The notes beneath the pieces were generated by a model. The model made no database searches, was not told the origin of the DNA, and worked only from the letters and a program-made list of their open reading frames with translations. A DNA stretch of 64,000 nt from Anomaloglossus baeobatrachus. Taxonomy: Eukaryota > Chordata > Amphibia > Anura > Aromobatidae. A program made the position numbers and the translations under genes. Within the stretch, counting starts at the first letter, position 1. Every line of letters starts with the position of its first letter. The DNA is taken from contig NC_134355.1 of NCBI RefSeq assembly GCF_048569485.1, positions 392,471,361 through 392,535,360 of the forward strand. The letters run 5' to 3'. Below are positions 56,340 to 64,000 of this stretch, piece after piece.

Positions 56340-56959
56340 CATACAAAAAGGGGGCTAGGGCAGACTGAGCACTGCCACCCTTGATGGGTATTGCGGCCCA
56401 CTAATCAGGAAACCTTCGAGACTGGAAGCATTAATTATCTTGGGAAGTTGGCTACAAAAAAAAAAAATAACGCTTTGAACGACATTCTGGAGAATTAAAA
56501 AATATTGTAACGGGTTTGAGAAAAATATGATTTTAGTATTGAAAGCATCCTTTAATTCCAAAATCCTACGTTTTTAGAACCAGTGAAGAGGGATTTCATG
56601 CAGAGGTTCTCACCTCTTATTATAATATGGGATCTAGCCACCCAGGTTTGGCTCCCTATCTCTCCAGGGCCCCATAGCAGCTACAAGGTCTGTTCTATGA
56701 TACACAAACCCTGTTAGTCAAGCGTCACATGTTATTGGCTTAAACATCACTGTCACATAGGATAATGTTCAGCACCCCGCTTTCGGCGGACACCCACCGA
56801 GAATGGAATAACGCCAGATTTAGGAAGCTGGCTCAGGACTGCAAAGTCTGTAGTCAGATGACTGAATTGTCCCAAGCTGGATTCCTTCCTTAGGTAGTCC
56901 TTGATATCAAAGCCGAATCTTTGCATTCGATGCTGAAGTCCATGTAGTGTTATAATCCA
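56340..56959. other. Nothing recognised
   Basis: No exon signal and no terminal repeats. Confidence 0.4.
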
Positions 56960-57220
56960 GGGCGGCACAGTGGCTCAGTGGTTAGCATTGCAGTCTTGCA
57001 CCACTGGGGTCCTGGGTTCAAATCCCACCAATGACATCATCTGCAAGGAGTTTGTATGCTCTCCCTGTGTTTGCGTGGGTTTACTCCGGTTTCCTCCCAC
57101 ACTCCAAAGACATACAGATAGGGACTCTAGATTATGAGCCCCAATGGGGACAGTGTTTCCAATGTACGTAAAGCGCTGTGGAATTAATAGCGCTATATAA
57201 ATGAATAAAATTATTATTTC
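56960..57220 (+). mobile_element. tRNA-derived SINE, copy 3
   Basis: GGCGGCACAGTGGCTCAGTG head with A-box-like TGGCTCAGTGG, B-box-like GGTTCAAATCCC, the CTCCCTGTGTTTGCGTGGG body and the tail GCTGTGGAATTAATAGCGCT...ATTATTAT. This is the most complete of the three copies. Confidence 0.9.
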
Positions 57221-57451
57221 AACATTTACAAGATGAATTCCTTCCTTCAGTCTTTTCTCTTTAAAGTGATTTAAAAAAAAAAATGCATTTATCTATTTCT
57301 AAATACTGCCACTATATAATACAATTAATTTCATGGGTGTTCTGCGCTCTGAGGGGATCTCTGGTGAGTCATGAACCAGTTAAATGTATTTGTTTTCCTT
57401 TAGTGCTGTAGGGGTTAAGGACTCTTCCTATCTGGCTATCCTTTGAAGCTT
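57221..57451. other. Nothing recognised
   Basis: AT-rich spacer between SINE and MITE. Confidence 0.4.
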
Positions 57452-57973
57452 AAGCCCGCTTTACACGCTGCAATGTATCTTACAATGTGTCGGCGGGGTC
57501 ACGTCGTAAGTGACACACATCCGGCATCGTAAGTTACATTGCAGTGTGTAACAGCTATGTGCGATTGCGATTGAACGGTAAAACGTTCATCGCACGCACG
57601 TTGTACATTCCTCATGAATTGTATGTCAGATTGTTCATCGTACCCGGGGTAGCACACATTGCAGTGTGTGACACCCCGGGAATGATGAACAGATCTTACC
57701 TGCGTCCTGCGGCTCCCGGCCAGCAATGTGGAAGTAAGGAGGTGGGTGGGATGTTTACGTCCCGCTCCGCTCCACCCTTCCGCTTCTATTGGCCGGTTGG
57801 CGCGTGACGTCGCTGTGACACCGAACGTCCCTCCCACTCCAGGAAGTGGACGTTTGCCACCCAAAGCGAGGTCGTATGGACGGGTAAGTATGTGTGATGG
57901 GGATTAATCGTTTGTGCGGCACATTCAACAAATTGAACATGCCGCACATACGATGGTGGCGGTTACGATCTAT
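57452..57973. mobile_element. TIR element, diverged copy of 1752-2323
   Basis: Left end AAGCCCGCTTTACACGCTGC, and the same internal order as the copy at 1752: GGCGGGGTCAC, subterminal hairpin, CGCTTCTATTGG, GTGACG-TCGCTGTGAC, then CGATGGTGGCGGTTACGATC near the right. The right terminal repeat is missing. Confidence 0.75.
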
Positions 57974-59275
57974 CTAAGCTGTCCACTTTGGAAGCAGTCA
58001 GTCTATGGAAGAAGCTGAAGTTTCGTGACAATTGCAGCTGTGGTTTTAACTACCCTGGAGTTGTTTGGAGTGTTTTCCTTTCATCTGTCTTCCTACCCTT
58101 GTGTTGGATTATTGCAGTGGTTAGACTAGTGCTTTCACCAAACTTCTCAGTAGCGAGGGGGAGTTCAGGGCAAGCAAGAGCCTAGACACGTGATCGTCGA
58201 CAGGGTGAAAGAACCCGTATAAGGACATTAGGGACTGCAGGGATCAGCTGCGAGTAAGTGCAGAAGGGGACCCTGCTCCTCTCTCCCTATCGCCAGGGCC
58301 CACCATTGTATCGTGTTTTTGGTGTACACTTGTGGTGGTTGCTATGGGTTCCCTATTCCTTAAACAATTAGAGGCTTTTCTGGAAGTACTAAAATTCCAT
58401 TAAACTCTTATTTCACATTTAGGATAAGGCTATATGGTCACTTTGATCGCAGCACAAATTATGCGACCAAAGTTCACCAGGTGTCATTGCCACATTGCAG
58501 CGCAATACAAATGAATGGGGTCATATTGTAGAATTGAAGGTACTGTGACAAGCAAGGCACATGTTGAATTTCCCAACTTGCTTGATGCAACCATTGGGGC
58601 TGCAATGCAGTGGCATTTCACAAGACACGTCGTGGCCATAGTGGTCATGTAGTCCCAGACTAAAATGTACCGTACATCTTATATGTCTAATTAGAGGAGC
58701 TTGTTTCAATTTATATAACATTTCCTCTTAATTGCTGTTAAATGAGAGGCAATCACAGAAAAAAAGATCTGTTAGACGCACAACACAGTAAATGTAATTA
58801 GGATGTGTCTTGGTGCAAAGCTGATATGTGCCAAAATCCTTCAGAGTAGGCGAAGCATTTGTGCCACATGTTGTCAGAACTTATCTAGAGGTGTTACAAT
58901 TCACATATGTGCTGCCATGCTTGTTCATAGTAGTGAAGTTATATTTTATATCCTTCAAGCAAAATGCATGAATTGAAACACATGGCAAGGTAATATGTGA
59001 TACGCATCTGATAAGTCTTCTTGAGGAAATGAACAAGTCTTGATGAAAGCTAGAGATTTCTAGTACTAAAATGCATACAAGCAAACTGTCCAAATGCATC
59101 TAATAAATTACTATATTCTAAACATGTATATTCTGTAAACATTAATGTAGAAAAGCTTTTATATTTATGTAGTTGCTGTCATGTAGGATCCACTCGTTCT
59201 CGAGTTATTGTGTCTTGTTATGTTTCCAAACAAATCATTATAAACATATTTACTACAAGGGCCATCTCCACCTTA
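57974..59275. other. No gene; one MITE-like scrap
   Basis: Around 58425-58550 the words GGCTATATGGTCAC...GCAATACAAATGAATGGGG have the flavour of a short TIR element. The rest shows nothing recognisable. Confidence 0.35.
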
Positions 59276-59420
59276 GGGTATGTGCGCACGTTGCGTTCTG
59301 GCGTGACAAATAAAATGCAGCATTTTGTCACTGCATGAGTGTTTCAAAATACATCCAAAACTCTGCGTTTTGGATGCATTTTGAATGCATGTTGGATGCA
59401 TTTTTGACAGTGCGGTTCCA
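59276..59420. mobile_element. MITE left end
   Basis: GGTATGTGCGCACGTTGCG at the start followed by TGCATT-rich words (GTTTTGGATGCATTTTGAAT). The right end is not found. Confidence 0.4.
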
Positions 59421-59679
59421 CTCGGCTCTTCTACATCCCCATAGAGCATGGGTGGCTGTGAGACAGAGCCGCGCAATCAGAATGAACTCAGATGAACTTC
59501 ACCTGACTTCATTGTCATCGCGCTGATGACCGCAAATCCCCTGAGTGACTGAAGTGAGCAGTGAGATCAGCGGTGCTGTCACTCAGGTTACCCATGGCCA
59601 GCTAGAGTCCTCTGCCCGAGTAGCACCCTGAGACCCTGGGACACCCTATAGAGGCCCTGACTAGTGAGAGGTGGGTGAG

Positions 59680-60150
59680 GTTAACTAAACCCTCCACTGC
59701 ACTTAAGAGACAAGAAGACAGGAGAGACAAACAGGGGGTAAACAACCAAAAAGTTATTAGGATACAACTTCTGGAAGATCCACAGCAGCTTACTTTCACC
59801 AAGGCGGCTTTCATACAAATGATTTGTATAGTCAGCAAAGCTTGTTGGGAGACCTAGATATTTAAGCACAAGGGTGTGTGTGCTACTCGGTGAGAGTTGC
59901 GGAGACTGTAAAGGGTCTGGCCAGGAGAGTAGGGATAGCTTAGGTCATGTTAGGAGGTTTCCATCTACACTCTCACTAGTCCCAGGGCCTACCATTGCAC
60001 TAAAGAGACGAGGGTAGGAAAACAAACAATGGAGAGGATACGACGTCTGGAAGATCTACAGCAGCTTCCTTCTTCCAAGGCAGCTTCCTTACAAATTGTT
60101 TTATCTAGTCAGCAAAGCCTGCTGAGAGACCTAGCTATTTAAAGGTAAGG
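59680..60150. repeat. Diverged tandem duplication, about 300 bp apart
   Basis: GCACTTAAGAGAC...CTGGAAGATCCACAGCAGCTT...GTCAGCAAAGCTTGTTGGGAGACCTAGATATTTAA at 59700-59870 recurs with changes at 59997-60142 (CTGGAAGATCTACAGCAGC, GTCAGCAAAGCCTGCTGAGA). Confidence 0.8.
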
Positions 60151-60178
60151 TGTTGCGTTTTTTATTTTTGTATTAAAG

Positions 60179-60798
60179 GGAACCTGTCACCAGTGTTTTG
60201 GCCTAGAAGCTGCAGTCAGCACCAGTGGGCTCTTATATACAGCATTCTAACATGCTGTATATAAGAGCCCAGGCCGCTGTGTAGAACATAAGAAACACTT
60301 TATTATACTCACGTAAACCGGTCGCTAAGGTGGATGTGGCTCAAATGGGCGTCTTCGTCCTCCTGTGCTGGCTCCTCCTCTTTCTGCCATCTTCGTCTTC
60401 CTTCTGAAACCTGTGTGCATGACATGTCTATGTCATACACACCCGCCGGTCCTGGGCATGCGCACTACAATACTTTCATCTGCCCTGCTCAGGGCAGATC
60501 AAAGTGCGCCTGCTCAAGATCTGAATGCGGTGTGGATGACGTAGGACGCGTCATGCACCCTGGCTTCAGAAGATGGAGGACAAAGATGGCCAAAAGATGA
60601 GGCGCTGGCACCGGAGGACAAAGACGCCCATTTGAGCCACATCCACCGCAGCAACCGGTTAGGTAAGTATTATAAAGTGTTTTTTATGTTCTACACGGCG
60701 GCCTGGGCTCTTATATACAGCATGTTAGAATGCTGTATATAAGAGCCCACTGTTGGTGGCCGCAGCTTATAGGCCAAAAAACTGGTGTCAGGTTCCCT
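60179..60798. mobile_element. T2-type MITE, 620 bp, nearly full palindrome
   Basis: Ends AGGGAACCTGTCACCAGT and complement, with TTAA at 60175-60178 and 60799-60802. Long arms match (CTCTTATATACAGCATTCTA near 60230 and its complement near 60735; AAATGGGCGTCTTCGTCCTC near 60342 and its complement near 60615). Confidence 0.88.
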
Positions 60799-60829
60799 TT
60801 AATAATAGTGGTTATGAAATCAAGTATTT

Positions 60830-62412
60830 TTAATACAAAATTAAATTCACTGTTTATTTAGTTTTTATTTAATTCTAGTTTTACTGAAACACTGGGGGCT
60901 GCCATCTTGGATTTGCTGTCTGTAATGACAGTTACTCACCTCAAATACGGCAGTGCCCTGGGCATAAGAGTCAGTTGTCAGGCTGCGACCCTATTCTCTA
61001 ACACAGAGACCACTTCTGCTGTGATCTGACACACCCCCTGGGCTGACCAGATTACAGCAGAGGGAGGAGATCACTGCCATCTTTGTGGAGCTCACAGCAT
61101 ATGCTGTGTGCTACACTTTCCCCCTATCACCCACCAGGATGTGTGAGTACCGGCGCCAGGCCGCTGCCGCTACCCACCCCATCCCCCCCACTCTCCCCAC
61201 CACCGCCGCTACCCTCCCCTCTTCCCCTGCTCTCCCTGCTGTGGCTATCCTCCCGCCCCCCACCACTACCCTTCCCCCCCCACTCTCCCCACCGCTATCC
61301 TCCCCCCACTCTTCCCGCTGCTGCACCACTCCCCCCCTCGCCGCTCTCCCACTGCCGTTGCCACTCCGCCCCTCCCTGCCACTCCCCCTCTCTCGTGTGG
61401 TCACCTCGGGCCTCCGCTCCTCAGATTAGCAGAGCACAGTATACTGAGGAGTGCAGTATACAGCGGTATACTGAGGAGCACGTAATACAGCAGAGCACAG
61501 TATACAGCGGAGCGAGGTATACTGAGGAGTGAGGAATACTGAGGAGTGCGGTATACTGAGGAGCGCGGTATATGCGGTCATGCGTGCGACAGAGCATTGT
61601 GGGCATGTGTGCGGCAGAGCATTGAGGGTGGGTGGCGTGCGGCAGAGCATTGCAGGAGTGCATTCGGCAGAGCATTGCAGGTGTGCGTGCGGCAGAATAT
61701 TGCAGGCGGGCATGTGTGTGGCAGAGCATTGCAGGCTGGTATACCTTCAGCAGAGCATTGCAGGCGTGCGTGCGGCAGAGTATTGCAGGCGCATACGTGC
61801 GGCAGAGCATTGCATGCGTGCATGCGTGTGTCAGAGCATTGTGAGCATGCGTGTGTCAGAGCATTGTGAGCATGCGTGTGGCAAAGCATTGCAGGCAGGT
61901 GGCCATGCGGCACAGAATGGTGGGCGGGTGGCAGGGCATTGCGGGCGTGCATGCGGCAGAGCATTGCAGGCGGGTGTGTGCGCGGCAGAGCATTGCTGGT
62001 ACAGGGTGTGCAGAGCGCTATGTGGCGAGCACTATGCAGCTGTCCTTGGTGACACTTTAGAGATTAGGATCACTTTGCGGTCACCAACAAAATGGCTCTG
62101 CACTGTGATCCTAAATTTCATCTTCCCTTATCTCTTTAGAAACACCCAGATTGGGAGGGGGAGGTGACATCACACACATGAAAGCAGATTCCACACACTT
62201 TTACTGCAGCTATAATGTGAGCTAGTTCTACAATAGTTCTACAGTCAGATTTCAGCAGCTGCTCCCCCTAGTGTTTAAGAGTGGAAAATATCAAACTTTT
62301 TAATTTTTTTTAATATTTTGCTCCATTAAAAACAAATAATATTTAAACAAAACATTAATACTTTACATTTTTTCAGTTATTGAAATTTTTATTTTTGGAC
62401 GACACCTTCCCT
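60830..62412. mobile_element. Probable T2-like element with internal minisatellite
   Basis: The right end GACACCTTCCCT followed by TTAA (62413-62416) is T2-like. The sequence before it (CCCCCTAGTGTTTAAGAG) and the start near 60890 (CTGGGGGCTGCCATCTTGG) look like one repeat, but no left terminus is seen. A C-rich tract fills 61140-61420. Confidence 0.4.
61438..62030. repeat. Minisatellites: 61438-61565 and 61580-62030
   Basis: First a short-period array of GAG(T/C)GCGGTATACTGAG variants, then about 17 units of about 26 bp containing GCGGCAGAGCATTGCAGG. Alanine/cysteine/arginine-rich frames on both strands are its translations. Confidence 0.92.
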
Positions 62413-62416
62413 TTAA

Positions 62417-64000
62417 ACACCTACCGAGCAGGTGCAGCTGACCTTAACTGCAGGAGAGCTGCTGGCAGAAAAACTGACATTTAACTACTTCAGTACCAAA
62501 GGAAATGAAACCACATTTAAATGCAGAGTCCCAGGTAGAGCTAAGGGGCTCCAGTCCAAAAGCTGCCACTAGGCTTCAAAAACAGGAAGATGACCACGAC
62601 AACAGCCATACATTTCCCTTTACCAGTCAAAATGTATTCAAATAAATGACTTAACATGTAATACATAGGCCAGATATTTTCCTTACAAGTGAGAGCCACT
62701 CTGTGATATTCATATAGTGTAACATAGTGCATGGAAAGTGTTATTTTTTAATTATTGAACAACCCCTTTTAATGGGCCCGGAAAATAACGATTCTTCTTC
62801 AATGTTCCTAGGTAAGTGTGCTTGCAGACATTGCTTTCCCCCATGTTTACCCTACTGTGGGAAGGATTTATATTCTAAACCCTATAAAAAAGTGAAAAGT
62901 GAAAGTGTGTATACAGTGACACACTAATCCGAATACCAATTTTGATAAATCCAGCAGCAAATTTACCATGCACTAACACAGGACACCTGCAGGTCTTTAG
63001 GGATGTGGCCGTTCAATGTATAGTATGAGCAAGACTGGGGTTGACACATTTCAAGCTAAACTATGGCGCCCTGTTCTGCCAGTAATATTAATCCCATAAA
63101 TTACATATATAGGATTTTGTTACTTATTAACCATTATAACATGCTAAGGTTGGAATGTCTTTTTTTTCTTATGATCATGGTAACCACATGTCCTCATTTA
63201 TTTTTAATGAGATTATTTCTTTACTCTGTTCTTCCAGGAGATCGTATTTCACAGGCAGAATATTATTGACTGCTATGATATGCCACCTAGTAAAAAAAAG
63301 AAGCTTCCTAAATCTAATTAAAAGTGTCATCATGCACAGATACTAAACAATGTGGCTTATATCAAAGTGTACTGTCCAATATAAGAAAACTAAAGTCTAA
63401 TACATAATAAACCTCCCTGTAAGCAGAGGCAGCGTCAGAGCTCAGTAACCTGCAATCACTGAGGCTTTTATATTCATAGAATTCTTGTTTTTAGATTCCC
63501 CAGACTGTCATGTACCTTACCATTGCATACTCTTTACATTATACATGTCAGTGTGCTGTATATTGATTCATACTGATCAATATTCAAGTCACAGTTATAC
63601 TAGTATAGCACTGACAAAGCCACATGGGAAGTCTTATAATGGATGATTTTCAATGTAGAGACTTAACTTTTCTTTACGTTTCTAAATAATAATAATAATA
63701 ATCAATATACTGTGTACACTATGTTAGAACCTCTCATTTCTGGTTGGAGATTATGTCCTATGCCCAGTATTCTCTTATGACTTGTTGTCCGCCCGACATG
63801 CCATGCAGGTTTCTTGGAGGCCAAAACCTTCTAAAAAATGTTAAATTAATATATCGAGAAGGTTTAAAATACAGAGAAATATATAGTAAACATTTTCTAT
63901 CCTCCAAATGCTGCACTCTTTGAAAAGACCAGAAGATGGCGATATTAAGCAATGCAGCATTTTCTTTCCTAACCTCAAGAACAACAATTTAATTATTGTT
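62417..64000. other. AT-rich DNA to window end, no feature
   Basis: No collagen Gly-X-Y exon, no repeat ends. A short AAT repeat is near 63687. Confidence 0.5.

Noticed and set aside
61083-62167. Proline/leucine-rich 149-aa frame and 212-aa Cys/Ala/Arg frame
   Set aside because: C-rich low-complexity DNA and a 26-bp array; open on both strands, no conserved domain.
62780-62820. Possible collagen exon before GTAAGTGTG at 62813
   Set aside because: A good donor word but no acceptor, no collagen or NC4-like translation upstream.
63225-63260. Possible small exon after CTTCCAG at 63237
   Set aside because: Short translation has no NC4 or Gly-X-Y similarity and no convincing donor.

Overview
The window looks like intergenic and intronic DNA of a large, transposon-rich amphibian genome, most likely a frog or toad. 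The support is a vertebrate fibril-associated collagen gene, T2-type (Kolobok) MITEs with TTAA target duplications, several Tc1 families, a CR1 LINE, a tRNA-derived SINE, a chromodomain Ty3/Gypsy element and long non-autonomous DNA elements built from shared modules. The species cannot be fixed from the sequence alone.

The only host gene I can support is on the + strand: five exons (38238-46845) encode the signal peptide and most of the N-terminal NC4 (thrombospondin-N-like) domain of a collagen IX alpha-1-like protein. Frame is kept across all four junctions. A TATA-like and an inverted CCAAT-like sequence lie just upstream. Exon 6 and the triple-helix exons are not recognisable before the window ends, so intron 5 is at least 17 kb.

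Layout. 1-6.3 kb: GC-rich unidentified repeat, a TIR MITE, a candidate solo LTR split by a Tc1 element. 6.3-12.2 kb: a hAT-like fragment cut by a Tc1 element with an almost open transposase, itself cut by a 2.2-kb Harbinger-like element. 12.4-14.6 kb: T2-MITE, decayed coding-like DNA, small MITE. 14.7-20.8 kb: a 6.1-kb hAT-like non-autonomous element with a perfect 8-bp target duplication and an internal inverted repeat of about 880 bp. 21.4-28.4 kb: minisatellite-rich repeats holding a young non-autonomous LTR element (23261-27248). 28.5-35.9 kb: a young Ty3/Gypsy element whose pol is split by another Tc1 copy. 36.5-46.8 kb: T2-like MITEs, the collagen exons, microsatellites, a SINE split by a palindromic insertion, and a deleted Tc1 copy. 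47.3-64 kb: a TIR element with a minisatellite, an older solo LTR inside a MITE, a CR1 LINE with esterase-like ORF1, a Tc1 fossil, SINE, MITEs and a locus-specific minisatellite.

The nesting gives a relative history. Both long LTR insertions are recent (LTR pairs about 1 percent and about 0.4 percent different by eye), and the Tc1 copy in the Gypsy element is younger still. The least expected structures are the cassettes shared by elements with different termini, paired hammerhead-like cores in two fold-back insertions (42622-42848 and 52308-52623), and a palindromic 744-bp insertion with a 14-bp target duplication.
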